64,000 nt of DNA from a virus: IMG/VR virus record IMGVR_UViG_3300045747_000454, positions 1-64,000 of that record; one strand, given 5' to 3'. Below are positions 1 through 7,075 of this stretch, one piece after another. The position numbers were made by a program, and so were the translations under genes. Under the pieces are notes generated by a model that did no database searches, was not told the origin of the DNA, and was given only the letters and a program-made list of their open reading frames with translations. Within the stretch, counting starts at the first letter, position 1. Each line of letters starts with the position of its first letter.

Positions 1-33
1 CTAGCATGTTTGCATCCAATCTGTTGCGTCCTC

Positions 34-41
34 TATTTATC
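34..41 (-). promoter_or_regulatory. T4-type late promoter, leftward (GATAAATA)
   Basis: Read on the minus strand the bases are GATAAATA followed by G, the same motif that precedes the late genes elsewhere in the window. It points out of the left edge, so a late gene on the minus strand probably begins at or beyond position 1. An ATG on the minus strand at 7-5 is a candidate start, but too little sequence remains to test it. Confidence 0.6.
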
Positions 42-83
42 TGCGTGCTCGTCCTGCGCCCAAGTCGAGGGCAATACATAGCT

Positions 84-92
84 TGATACAAT
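84..92 (+). promoter_or_regulatory. Extended -10 promoter (TGATACAAT) of the Nudix operon
   Basis: TGATACAAT is an extended -10 element with no clear -35 hexamer upstream. The identical nonamer recurs at 62247, and TGATATAAT at 12113. It lies 27 bases before the Nudix start codon, and an AAAGGA ribosome-binding site follows at 107-112. It is divergent from the late motif at 34-41. Confidence 0.6.
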
Positions 93-118
93 GAGAACAA
101 CATAGCAAAGGATACTCC

Positions 119-847
119 ATGGCTGATACTGCTACCGAGCGGCTGCAACACGCGCTGCTTCAAACTGGAATGATGAACCAGCTGTTCATCGATGGAATCA
201 CGCTTGGCGCGTACGACGAGGCCTACGTTGAGGAGGCGCTCGCCAACTTCAAGGCCGCGCTGCACCCTGAACCACACAAGGTGTTTCATCGCTACGTCCT
301 CGGGTTCGTGTTCAATCGCAACCTGGGTCGAGTGCTGCTCGTCCTCAAGAATCGACCTGCGTGGCAGGCAAACAAGCTGAACGGCATCGGCGGCAAGATC
401 GAGGTCGGCGAGACGCCACTTCAGGCGATGGAGCGCGAGTTTCGTGAGGAGACCGGCTTCGTTCAGCGCCTTCGTCAGAAGGAGGACGAGGTCGACACGA
501 TTCAGTGGCACTACGTCGGCCGTCGACATCGCGTTGCGCAGTTCGACTATCAGGACGAAGCGTACGAGATGTTCATCTACGCCGCGTGGTGGGACGACGT
601 TCAACAGCTCGTTCAGAACGACTCGGCCAGCCGTGGCACCGACACGCGCTACCGCGGCCACATCTACACTTGGGAGCCCAACAGCCTCGCCGACGAGCCA
701 ATCGTTGCGCCAGTGCTGGATCGCAATCACCTGCACCGCATGGGCGTTCCAGGCCTCGTGTGGACGATGGAGGCAGCGCTCTGCTCCCTTCAAGAGGGCT
801 TCACCTTCGACGTCGAAGACCCGATGAAGCTTGAGCATCTGCTATGA
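119..847 (+). CDS. Nudix hydrolase
   Basis: The 242-residue product carries a complete Nudix box, GX5EX7REUXEEXGU, at about residues 92-114 (starting GKIEVGET and ending REFREETGF), with all catalytic glutamates present. Nudix enzymes hydrolyse nucleoside diphosphates linked to another moiety, using Mg2+. The substrate (dNTPs, ADP-ribose, NADH or capped RNA) cannot be read from the box alone. About 50 extra residues precede the domain, and the C-terminal part is family-unspecific. It is the first gene of an operon in which successive genes overlap by 4 bases (ATGA). AAAGGA at 107-112 supports the start. The neighbouring genes are also nucleotide or nucleic-acid enzymes, so a role in nucleotide-pool handling during infection is inferred. 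Confidence 0.93.
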   Translation: MADTATERLQHALLQTGMMNQLFIDGITLGAYDEAYVEEALANFKAALHPEPHKVFHRYVLGFVFNRNLGRVLLVLKNRPAWQANKLNGIGGKIEVGETPLQAMEREFREETGFVQRLRQKEDEVDTIQWHYVGRRHRVAQFDYQDEAYEMFIYAAWWDDVQQLVQNDSASRGTDTRYRGHIYTWEPNSLADEPIVAPVLDRNHLHRMGVPGLVWTMEAALCSLQEGFTFDVEDPMKLEHLL

Positions 848-1203
848 TCAAAGAGAAGCAGCTCATCAAGGTCGTTGGGACGACCGTCTCAGGCATTGAG
901 GGTGGGCGTCCATCAACCACGATCGCTCGCGGCATCGTGCAGCTCAAGCGTGGCGTCAAGCTGCACGAGTTCATCGATGCCTTTCTGCAAGAGCGTGGCA
1001 TCGTTCAGTACACGCTCCATTCGCGTGGTGACTCGTGGGCGATGGAGCCAACGCTGCTCATGCTTGGCAATCCGAAGCTCGTGCTGACCTACGTGTTCAC
1101 GCAGTTCCCACTCAGCGAGATCGGCTACTACGGGAAGGACCTGACGCGCGTCGAGCTCCTTCGTGACTTCAAGTTCCTCAAGCGCATTTTGGAGAAGCAA
1201 TGA
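844..1203 (+). CDS. Hypothetical protein, Nudix operon
   Basis: A 119-residue protein that I do not recognise. It starts inside the stop of the Nudix gene (ATGA overlap) and its own stop overlaps the next start, so it is very likely translated by coupling. The composition is mixed alpha/beta with a basic C-terminus (LLRDFKFLKRILEKQ). No signal peptide, membrane segment or metal-binding cluster is visible. Confidence 0.8.
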   Translation: MIKEKQLIKVVGTTVSGIEGGRPSTTIARGIVQLKRGVKLHEFIDAFLQERGIVQYTLHSRGDSWAMEPTLLMLGNPKLVLTYVFTQFPLSEIGYYGKDLTRVELLRDFKFLKRILEKQ

Positions 1204-1415
1204 TTGACTACGAGTTCATCATTGGTCTGAAGGATCTGATTCGCGGTGGCTTCGACAAGGCGCCAGAAGAAGTTCGTGAGCGCGTGATGGAGCTCTACAC
1301 ACCCTTCTACGTTCGCGACGGCTTTCTGTATGACGACGGCTCGCGTGGTTCAGTGCGCATGACGACCGGCGAGCTGCGCGACCTCATCACCTATCTGCTA
1401 CAGGAGAAGCAATGA
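1200..1415 (+). CDS. Small hypothetical protein, Nudix operon
   Basis: A 71-residue unrecognised protein overlapping both neighbours by 4 bases (ATGA), which is the main support for it being real. It is acidic to neutral and predicted soluble, with no cysteine motif or membrane segment. Function unknown. Confidence 0.75.
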   Translation: MIDYEFIIGLKDLIRGGFDKAPEEVRERVMELYTPFYVRDGFLYDDGSRGSVRMTTGELRDLITYLLQEKQ

Positions 1416-2038
1416 TTGTTGTTGGAATTTCAGGAGCGCAGGGTGGTGGCAAGTCCTCCATGCTCGCCGAGCTCAAGAATCGTGGTTGGCTAGTCGACGA
1501 CTTCAGAGTCAGTCGCGCCGTGCAAGCTCAACTCGGCTGGTCGGCGCTCACGAACGTGCTGGAGTCCTACGAGACGATGGTCGCCTTTCAGAACGAGGTG
1601 CTGCGACAGAAGCACGACCACGACTTGGCGCTGCACAACAAGTCCGGTGCTCGCACCATCGACGCCAAGGGTCACGTCGTCCTCGTCGAGCGCACCTTCG
1701 CCGACGTCGCCGCCTACACGCAGCTCTGGACTTGGAAGTTCATCGACCGTGGCGACGTCACGTTCACTGAGGGCATGCGCTTTCTCGCCGACTACTCTCG
1801 CCGCTGCTTCGAGGCGCACAATCAAATCTACGACGCCGTCGTGCTGCTTCCGTACATGCCGCACATTCCATGGGAGAATGATCCGAATCGCGCCAGTCGC
1901 GAGGACGCCGACAGGGTCTACGAGAGCGTTGAGATGTTCGCCAAGTATCGCACCGTCAGCAAGAGCTACACTATTTCACAACTAACCGTTGAGGACCGCG
2001 CTACCGAGGTCATCAACTTTCTGGAGACCCTTTCATGA
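1412..2038 (+). CDS. P-loop ATPase/kinase-like protein (AAA_28/NadR-kinase type)
   Basis: The 208-residue protein opens with a beta strand and a Walker A loop, GAQGGGKSS, at residues 8-16. The layout, with an N-terminal P-loop and the sequence HVVLVERTFADVAAYTQL in the middle, resembles small phage nucleotide or nucleoside kinases and the AAA_28 family that includes the NadR ribosylnicotinamide kinase domain. The phosphoryl acceptor is not identifiable. It overlaps both neighbours by 4 bases in the Nudix operon. A deoxynucleotide kinase or an NAD-precursor kinase are both possible; family-level assignment is firm only for the P-loop. Confidence 0.75.
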   Translation: MIVVGISGAQGGGKSSMLAELKNRGWLVDDFRVSRAVQAQLGWSALTNVLESYETMVAFQNEVLRQKHDHDLALHNKSGARTIDAKGHVVLVERTFADVAAYTQLWTWKFIDRGDVTFTEGMRFLADYSRRCFEAHNQIYDAVVLLPYMPHIPWENDPNRASREDADRVYESVEMFAKYRTVSKSYTISQLTVEDRATEVINFLETLS

Positions 2039-2685
2039 CCAAACCGATGTACTCACGCAACGCCCCAGGCCTCTACTCGCTGTGGATGGACTGGGAATCC
2101 TCTGGCGCTGACTTCGAGAACGGCCTCGACGGCACGGTGAAGAAGTACCAAGGCATCAGCGTTGGGCTCATCATCGCCAACAACGCCACGCTCGAGGAGG
2201 TCGACAGCCTCTACGTCGAGATGCAGTTCGACGGCAAGAAGTATCAGTGGACCGACCGTGCTCAGGAGATTCACGGCCTGTCCCGTGAGCACCTCGCCAC
2301 CTGCATGACGCGCGAAGAGGCGCTCGCCGAGATCATCGAGTTCCTGATGAAGTACTTCGGCACCGAGATCATCGCCACCATCCCGACCGAGCCGGATCAG
2401 AAGGTGCAGATCGGCGGGCACAACGTGCAGTTCGACATTCGAATGCTCGGTCAGCTCTTCGAGGACCTCGGCTTCAACGTTGGCATTCACCACGTCGTCA
2501 TCGACACCACCGCCGCTGCGTTCCTCACGATCGGCATGCACAAGTCTAACGACGTGTTCGTGTTCTTCGGCGCCGAGGTGCGCGGCAAGCACAACGCGCT
2601 CGATGACGCTCGTCAAGCCCTGCAAGCCGCTCGTGGCATCAAGCAGATCTTTCAAGTCGGCCTGGAGGCGATGAGCAACGTATGA
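2035..2685 (+). CDS. DEDDh 3'-5' exonuclease (DnaQ/oligoribonuclease-like)
   Basis: The 216-residue protein has the ordered exonuclease motifs of the DnaQ superfamily: Exo I WMDWESSG (D19, E21), the region IHGLSREHL, Exo II GHNVQFDIRML, and Exo III HNALDDARQAL, whose histidine makes it the DEDDh subclass. Such enzymes remove 3' nucleotides from DNA or short RNA with two metal ions. As a stand-alone protein it could proofread, recycle host nucleic acid or degrade oligoribonucleotides. The DNA polymerase at 7075 has its own exonuclease domain, so proofreading is not the obvious job. It overlaps both neighbours by 4 bases. Confidence 0.88.
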   Translation: MTKPMYSRNAPGLYSLWMDWESSGADFENGLDGTVKKYQGISVGLIIANNATLEEVDSLYVEMQFDGKKYQWTDRAQEIHGLSREHLATCMTREEALAEIIEFLMKYFGTEIIATIPTEPDQKVQIGGHNVQFDIRMLGQLFEDLGFNVGIHHVVIDTTAAAFLTIGMHKSNDVFVFFGAEVRGKHNALDDARQALQAARGIKQIFQVGLEAMSNV

Positions 2686-3221
2686 CCATTCTCGTCATCA
2701 AACCAGGCGCGCCTATCAGGTCCGGCCCAAGCAACTGGCCTCACCTCTTTCTGGCTGGCACGATCGATCAGGGCAACTCGGTCGATTGGCAAAGCACCGT
2801 GCCAGAGTTCTACAAGACGAAGGACATCGAGGACGTGGTCCTCGTCAATCCACGCCGTGACAACTGGAACCCGTCGGTCGAGCAGTCGATCACCGATCCA
2901 GAGTTTCACGCTCAAGTGTCATTCGAGCTCGGCCACATCGAGCAGGTCGATGCCGTCGCGATGTGGCTCGTGCCGGGCTCGCTGTCCCCGATCTCGCTGG
3001 CTGAGTTCGGCCTGCTCTGCGGCATGAAGTCCGCTGGGCACATCAATCGCCTGATCGTTGGCTGCCCAGCCGGCTTCTGGCGCAAGGGCAACGTCGAGAT
3101 GATGACCGACCGCTATGGCATTCCGCTGGTCGACACCATTGACGAGCTGCTCGAGGAGAGCTACGCGCTGATGATGCGCAACCATCAGCGCCGCATCGAG
3201 TTCTACAAGTCGAAGGTGTAA
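2682..3221 (+). CDS. Nucleoside 2-deoxyribosyltransferase-like protein
   Basis: The 179-residue protein contains LFLAGTIDQGNSVDWQ near residue 22, VLVNPRRDNW, and MWLVPGSLSPISLAEFGLL. This order is typical of the deoxyribosyltransferase-like fold, in which the FLAG/GTID strand and the acidic residue of the SLAEFG helix line the active site. Family members transfer (deoxy)ribose between bases or cleave nucleotides. The substrate is not predictable. It is the last gene of the Nudix operon and overlaps the exonuclease by 4 bases. A weak hairpin follows its stop codon. Confidence 0.72.
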   Translation: MTILVIKPGAPIRSGPSNWPHLFLAGTIDQGNSVDWQSTVPEFYKTKDIEDVVLVNPRRDNWNPSVEQSITDPEFHAQVSFELGHIEQVDAVAMWLVPGSLSPISLAEFGLLCGMKSAGHINRLIVGCPAGFWRKGNVEMMTDRYGIPLVDTIDELLEESYALMMRNHQRRIEFYKSKV

Positions 3222-3240
3222 CGACGACTTCTTCGTTACA
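3217..3240 (+). terminator. Weak hairpin at end of Nudix operon
   Basis: TGTAACGA (3217-3224) and TCGTTACA (3233-3240) form an 8-bp perfect stem with an 8-base loop overlapping the stop codon region. The downstream bases are AT-rich but have no run of T, so termination would be partial at best. Confidence 0.35.
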
Positions 3241-3269
3241 AAATTCTTGTTCAGGATTCTCAGGTTCAG

Positions 3270-3277
3270 TGTATAAT
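3270..3277 (+). promoter_or_regulatory. Sigma70-like -10 element (TGTATAAT)
   Basis: TATAAT at 3272-3277 is preceded by TG. TTGTTC at 3247-3252 is a poor -35 candidate. The -10 lies between GGTTC (3263-3267) and GAACC (3286-3290). The next gene starts at 3301, behind GGAG at 3291-3294. Confidence 0.6.
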
Positions 3278-3300
3278 AGGACATCGAACCGGAGAACCCT

Positions 3301-3537
3301 ATGACCACTAGCCGCATTGCCTGGCGCAAGACCCCGCTCACTCGCGAGCAGTGGGAAGCCAACTGCCACGCCTCGAGCCATCGTCACGAAGGCGAAACCA
3401 TCAACTACAACGAGAACCAAGGTGTGGTGAGCGCCTTCGTCCGGTGCTCGAACGGTGCCAGCGTCTTCATCGGCGCCTATTTCATCAAGAGCAACGAGCG
3501 CGACATCATCGCCGGCTGCGGTTGGAACCACGAATGA
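3301..3537 (+). CDS. Small hypothetical protein
   Basis: A 78-residue unrecognised soluble protein. It has its own promoter-like element and a GGAG ribosome-binding site 6 bases before the ATG. The last bases of the gene and the following AAGGAAG appear to form the ribosome-binding site that originally served the gene now starting at 4218, before an HNH gene separated them. Confidence 0.75.
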   Translation: MTTSRIAWRKTPLTREQWEANCHASSHRHEGETINYNENQGVVSAFVRCSNGASVFIGAYFIKSNERDIIAGCGWNHE

Positions 3538-3547
3538 AGGAAGTCAC

Positions 3548-4216
3548 CTAGATAATTCTGAACCCTTTATAAAATTCGCCTTTGGCGGAGGTGTGTTTTA
3601 GCGACGCAAGTGTAATGCCATTTTCACGACACCACGGAGTAATGCTGTAATGAGTAACTTGGTGCCCTAACAAATCCTCAACTATCCAAACTTTGGCTCT
3701 TGAGTTTTTAGACCCAGCGCTCTTCCCAGGTTGTGCCTTGAGTTTTATCCCTTTACGGTCTTTGTTCGATTGAACCATTCGTTGCTTATGTTCTTCAGAA
3801 TGCATTCCGCCGTACTGCACCCCATTGGCTCTGGCTAATGCTTGACCCGCTAAAAAGTTTGCGTAGTGTGAAGGAGACATCTTTCGACCCTTCCAAAATT
3901 CCGAAACCGTCGCAGCCCATTCTGTGCGTAATGCTTCAAATTGACGTGCAGTAAGTTTCCCGCCTATAACATGTCGCATTGTCCATAGTGCTTTACACAT
4001 CTTCTTTCTTGCAGACCCAGAGGTCATCTTCATAAGCAGATGATGTGCAACAAAATGTTGCTTTGCTGTGAGACGAACAAGGTTGTCCTTGGCGTTGGTC
4101 CCACCTAAAGATTTAGGGATGATGTGATGACGCTCAGAATAGCCTACAACTACTTGAACCTTCGCAGCGTTGATAAGACGCCAATAGCAATCTGAATACT
4201 TGTTGTGGATGAACAT
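3548..4216 (-). CDS. HNH homing endonuclease
   Basis: A 222-residue protein with an HNH core: RHHIIPKSLGGTN, then DNLVRLTAKQHFVAHHLL, at about residues 28-65. It is followed by a helix-rich region, a HSEEHKQRM segment like the NUMOD DNA-binding modules, and a C-terminal helix-turn-helix-like end (WCRENGITLASL). Such enzymes nick or cut a specific site so that their gene copies into cognate phages. It runs opposite to the surrounding genes and its base composition is visibly more AT-rich. Its ribosome-binding site (AGGAG, minus strand, 4227-4223) and a late-promoter motif (4245-4238) both lie inside the start of the plus-strand gene at 4218. It is related to the gene at 13441-14235. Confidence 0.88.
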   Translation of the reverse strand: MFIHNKYSDCYWRLINAAKVQVVVGYSERHHIIPKSLGGTNAKDNLVRLTAKQHFVAHHLLMKMTSGSARKKMCKALWTMRHVIGGKLTARQFEALRTEWAATVSEFWKGRKMSPSHYANFLAGQALARANGVQYGGMHSEEHKQRMVQSNKDRKGIKLKAQPGKSAGSKNSRAKVWIVEDLLGHQVTHYSITPWCRENGITLASLKHTSAKGEFYKGFRII

Positions 4217-4217
4217 T

Positions 4218-4442
4218 ATGGCTCCTGGTGATACACCTATTTATCGTGAAACTACATTTGTCTTCGGTGAGACCGAGGTTCGCAAGACCGGTCGCACCGC
4301 CACCAAACCCCTCCCCGGCAACAAAGTGCTGACCGTGGTCGAGGTTACGCCGGTCAACGAGGCCGATGGATTCTGGAAGAAGTTTGTTCAGACCACCGCG
4401 CTGCTGACCATTCAAGAAGCCCCAACGGAGCCTGAAAAATGA
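4218..4442 (+). CDS. Small hypothetical protein, start separated from its RBS
   Basis: A 74-residue unrecognised soluble protein. I place the start at ATG 4218 rather than the upstream in-frame start at 4200, because the latter would run into the HNH gene. No ribosome-binding site precedes 4218 now. If the block 3549-4217 is removed, AAGGAAG and TCACC come to lie directly before this ATG at ideal spacing. The present gene may therefore be poorly translated. It overlaps the next gene by 4 bases. Confidence 0.6.
   Translation: MAPGDTPIYRETTFVFGETEVRKTGRTATKPLPGNKVLTVVEVTPVNEADGFWKKFVQTTALLTIQEAPTEPEK
4238..4245 (-). promoter_or_regulatory. T4-type late promoter for the HNH gene (GATAAATA)
   Basis: GATAAATA on the minus strand, 22 bases before the HNH start codon at 4216, inside the coding sequence of the plus-strand gene. 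Spacing matches the other late motifs. Confidence 0.65.
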
Positions 4443-4684
4443 GCGCAAAGTACTCAATGGTCTCGACCTGGCAGATGATGCTGCTGGCGACCATCATGTC
4501 CATTCTCGTCTCTCTTCTCGTGTCGATAAATACATGGTACCTCCAATGGACCATGCTGCCAGTGGTGCGTCAAGATGCGTCAGGACAGTGCGTGAAGGTG
4601 GACAACTACTCCAACGGCCAAGCCTACAACTGCAACGACATCGGCGTGCTTCTGCGGCAATACCGCAAAGCGCCCGCTGAATGA
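4439..4684 (+). CDS. Single-span membrane protein with short periplasmic domain
   Basis: An 81-residue protein with one hydrophobic segment near residues 13-35 (MLLATIMSILVSLLVSINTW) after a short N-terminus, then about 45 polar residues with two cysteines (QCVKVDN and YNCND) that could form a disulfide outside the membrane. The small N-in/C-out plan is compatible with a holin-like or antiholin-like role, but I have no family match and it is not adjacent to the lysis genes. It overlaps both neighbours by 4 bases. A late-promoter motif lies inside it. Confidence 0.6.
   Translation: MSAKYSMVSTWQMMLLATIMSILVSLLVSINTWYLQWTMLPVVRQDASGQCVKVDNYSNGQAYNCNDIGVLLRQYRKAPAE
4525..4532 (+). promoter_or_regulatory. 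T4-type late promoter, rightward (GATAAATA)
   Basis: GATAAATA on the plus strand inside the membrane-protein gene, about 150 bases before the gene at 4681. It could give the three following virion-like genes late expression. Being inside a coding region, it may be coincidental. Confidence 0.4.
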
Positions 4685-5817
4685 AGAAATTCCTACACCT
4701 TCAATGCACAGTCTGCAACCGAACAATTGATCAGCTGGTCGACAACACTCACGTTGCCTCAGATCGCTGCACCATCACGCTCCGCTGCGCCGGTCACCTC
4801 GTCCCGGTCGTCTATCGAAACAACGCTCTAATCGCGCCGCAACCAGTTGTCGGCGTTGCTGATTGGACGTCACGCCACAAGGTCGCCGAAACGGTCGCGA
4901 TCAAATCAGCTAGCCTCATCACCGCTACGTCTGGTCCAACCACCACGACAATCGACCAGCGGCTGGTCATTGCTGTGCGCACCACCGCCCCGCTCACCAC
5001 CGCCAGCACGGCAGTGCTGACGCTCAACAAGCAGGTTGAGACCACCGTTGCCACCACGCAATTCGTCTATCGACGAGACGCCGCCTTCTCGTCGATTGAG
5101 GGCGTGGAGTCGGGCATTGAGAAGAAGACGCTGAGCTACAACACCACGTCGCAGAACATTGATGTCTACTTCGGCGGTATCAAGCTGACTCGCAATGTTG
5201 ACTACTGGCTCGCCGGTGATTCAGCTACAGCCATTGCCAACGCAATCACCTTCACCTCGCTCATCTCTGAGCCTGGCATCACGCAGGTCGACGTTGTTGT
5301 TTCCCCAAAGGTTACGGTCACACCAACCACCATCACGCTGAAGCGCAACAAGTACGACGAATCTCGCGTTGGCAGCGGCGCTTGGGAGAACGTTGACTTC
5401 GTCGACCGCTTCGTCGGCGGGACTTGGCAGCGCTATTACCTCTTCACAGCGGACATCGACTCGTCGGCTGACACGCTGCTGACAATCAACTCGCTCTACA
5501 CGGCCGAGCCGACGGTGCAGATTAGCAGCTACACCTCGCTTGACGTACTGCTTCTGCTCGCGCACGCTCCGTACTCGTCCATCGACCGCTACACTACCGT
5601 GGCGGCACCGTTGGCGAACATCACGGGCAGCAGCTATCTCAAGTACTCGGTCATCAGCGGCGGCAAGGTGCTGCAGCTTGTTGACTCAGCGGTGGTCAAC
5701 ATCTACCCACCGCTTCGCCTCTCAAAGTTCACCGTTGACCCAACGCTCACTACATCAACAGGGGTCAGCGACCTTATCACCATCGACGGCTCAGTCATTC
5801 TAGGACCAGACGCATGA
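4681..5817 (+). CDS. Putative virion structural protein with N-terminal Cys cluster
   Basis: A 378-residue Thr/Ser/Val-rich protein. The N-terminus has a zinc-ribbon-like cluster C9-x2-C12-x17-C30-x5-C36-x2-H39. The rest is beta-rich with alternating hydrophobic residues, as in phage tail and baseplate proteins. I do not recognise a specific family. It overlaps its neighbours by 4 bases and forms a unit with the next two genes. A late motif upstream at 4525 and the composition suggest a structural role; that is inference. Confidence 0.6.
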   Translation: MKKFLHLQCTVCNRTIDQLVDNTHVASDRCTITLRCAGHLVPVVYRNNALIAPQPVVGVADWTSRHKVAETVAIKSASLITATSGPTTTTIDQRLVIAVRTTAPLTTASTAVLTLNKQVETTVATTQFVYRRDAAFSSIEGVESGIEKKTLSYNTTSQNIDVYFGGIKLTRNVDYWLAGDSATAIANAITFTSLISEPGITQVDVVVSPKVTVTPTTITLKRNKYDESRVGSGAWENVDFVDRFVGGTWQRYYLFTADIDSSADTLLTINSLYTAEPTVQISSYTSLDVLLLLAHAPYSSIDRYTTVAAPLANITGSSYLKYSVISGGKVLQLVDSAVVNIYPPLRLSKFTVDPTLTTSTGVSDLITIDGSVILGPDA

Positions 5818-6272
5818 TCACACCAACAGTCCCGAGCTACTACATGATTCACGCCAGCGGCGAGGCAGCGGAGCTCATTGCCGCATCGGTCTCAGCTGGC
5901 GTCATGAGCGACATCGTCGAGGTCGTCGTGGTCTCGCGCAACTTCACCAACGACATCGAGCCAATCAACGAGATGGACGCATCGATGACCATCATCAAGT
6001 CTGGGCTTGGTCCTGACTTCACCGAGGCGTGCACCTTCAACCCACTCTACATTCCACAGAGCATCGACGCGCTGGATGATGTGCTTGAGGTCGAGGCAAA
6101 GTCGGACAACGTTCGCTTCGTTGGCATGAATGAAAATCCATTCGCCATCAAGGTGACTGAGGTCATCACCGGGCAGGACGAGTCCATCATCACAGCCATC
6201 ACGCGCTATCAACAGTTTGACCTGCCATCCTACGAGGTCATCATGGAACAACAACAAAGGGTGCTCAATTGA
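5814..6272 (+). CDS. Hypothetical protein, possible virion component
   Basis: A 152-residue unrecognised acidic protein coupled to its neighbours by 4-base overlaps (ATGA at its start, TTGA at its end). Sequence such as NPFAIKVTEVITGQDESIITAI is beta-rich. No catalytic motif, membrane segment or cysteine cluster is visible. Placement between two genes of structural character is the only functional hint. Confidence 0.7.
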   Translation: MITPTVPSYYMIHASGEAAELIAASVSAGVMSDIVEVVVVSRNFTNDIEPINEMDASMTIIKSGLGPDFTEACTFNPLYIPQSIDALDDVLEVEAKSDNVRFVGMNENPFAIKVTEVITGQDESIITAITRYQQFDLPSYEVIMEQQQRVLN

Positions 6273-6673
6273 GAGATCTCCGCGTCGCACACTTCGTCTA
6301 CACCGCCGTGGTCAAGCAAGACCAGGGCGCTACGTTTGACGCCGTCTCAATCTTTCCAGGGTTGGACGAGCTAACCCTACGCTCGCGCGTCTTTCCAAAC
6401 TACGCGGAGAGCGTCACGTCGTGCAAGAAGCTGCTCACCGACGTGACGGCGAACATCAACGAGGGGTTCGCTGAACCAAAGTTCAAGCTGGGCATCGAGG
6501 TCCACCCATCGGTCTCAGGTCAGAAGACCATCTCGAAGGACTGGGGCGACGACGAGGTCTCGCGCTTCTGGGTCTACGACAAGGGGATGGAGGGTCAGTC
6601 TCGCAACATCTCTGCGCTTTGCCGCGGCAGCATCTTCGCCATTGACCCGATCCAAGGACAGCCGAAGAGTTGA
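6269..6673 (+). CDS. Hypothetical protein with TTG start
   Basis: A 134-residue unrecognised protein. The start is TTG at 6269, overlapping the upstream stop (TTGA), with AAAGGGTG at 6256-6263 as ribosome-binding site. No upstream ATG fits. It is the last gene before the promoter of the polymerase operon. Confidence 0.6.
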   Translation: MRDLRVAHFVYTAVVKQDQGATFDAVSIFPGLDELTLRSRVFPNYAESVTSCKKLLTDVTANINEGFAEPKFKLGIEVHPSVSGQKTISKDWGDDEVSRFWVYDKGMEGQSRNISALCRGSIFAIDPIQGQPKS

Positions 6674-6689
6674 CCTGCTTTCAAGTTCG

Positions 6690-6737
6690 CCGATGGTGAG
6701 GAGTGAGATACAATCACCTGTCAATCACCACCATCGG
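6690..6737 (+). promoter_or_regulatory. Inverted repeat around the promoter of the polymerase operon
   Basis: CCGATGGTG (6690-6698) and CACCATCGG (6729-6737) are perfect 9-base inverted arms. Between them lies a -10 element TACAAT at 6709-6714, and a nested GTGA/TCAC pair (6703-6706, 6714-6717) flanks it. The arrangement looks like an operator or an mRNA leader hairpin ending just before the ATG at 6746. Confidence 0.45.
6709..6714 (+). promoter_or_regulatory. Sigma70-like -10 element (TACAAT) of the polymerase operon
   Basis: TACAAT in the context GAGATACAATCACC, 32 bases before the start codon at 6746. No convincing -35 is present. Confidence 0.5.
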
Positions 6738-6745
6738 ACACAATC

Positions 6746-7075
6746 ATGGCAAAGCAACCGCAAGAACTTACCACCGCAACCTCGAAGTTTCAGGACATCG
6801 GGACCATCATGAAGGACCCGAACCTGAAGGTTCGTCTGATGTCGCTCGTCGACGAAGCCGTCGATGCCAAGAGTGAGATTGCCAAGCAGCAGTCCACCAT
6901 CAAGGCGCTGCGCGACACCGCGCTCGAGGACCTCAAGCTGAACCCGAAGCTGTTCAGCGCGCTCGTTGCCTCGACCTTCAACAACGACTTCGCCAAGCGC
7001 AAGACCTCGCTCGAAGAGCAGGTCACGATGCTTGACCACATCATGGGTGAGGTCGGCTACACGAAGGGCGCCTAA
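6746..7075 (+). CDS. Small helical protein, possibly T4 DsbA-like dsDNA-binding protein
   Basis: A 109-residue, mostly helical, charged protein. The central region (SEIAKQQSTIKALRDTA, then LFSALVASTFNNDFAKR and LEEQVTMLDHI) recalls small dsDNA-binding proteins of T4-like phages (DsbA family) that assist late transcription. The likeness is weak and by eye. It is translationally coupled to the DNA polymerase (TAATG overlap of one base) and shares its promoter. No good Shine-Dalgarno precedes the start. Confidence 0.5.
   Translation: MAKQPQELTTATSKFQDIGTIMKDPNLKVRLMSLVDEAVDAKSEIAKQQSTIKALRDTALEDLKLNPKLFSALVASTFNNDFAKRKTSLEEQVTMLDHIMGEVGYTKGA

Noticed and set aside
81-107. Inverted repeat around the first promoter
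   Set aside because: Only direct CATAGC copies are seen; no convincing palindrome, unlike at 6690 and 62225.
4439-4684. Calling the membrane protein a holin
   Set aside because: It has only one membrane span and no family match, and lies far from the lysin and spanins; the topology is compatible but not enough.
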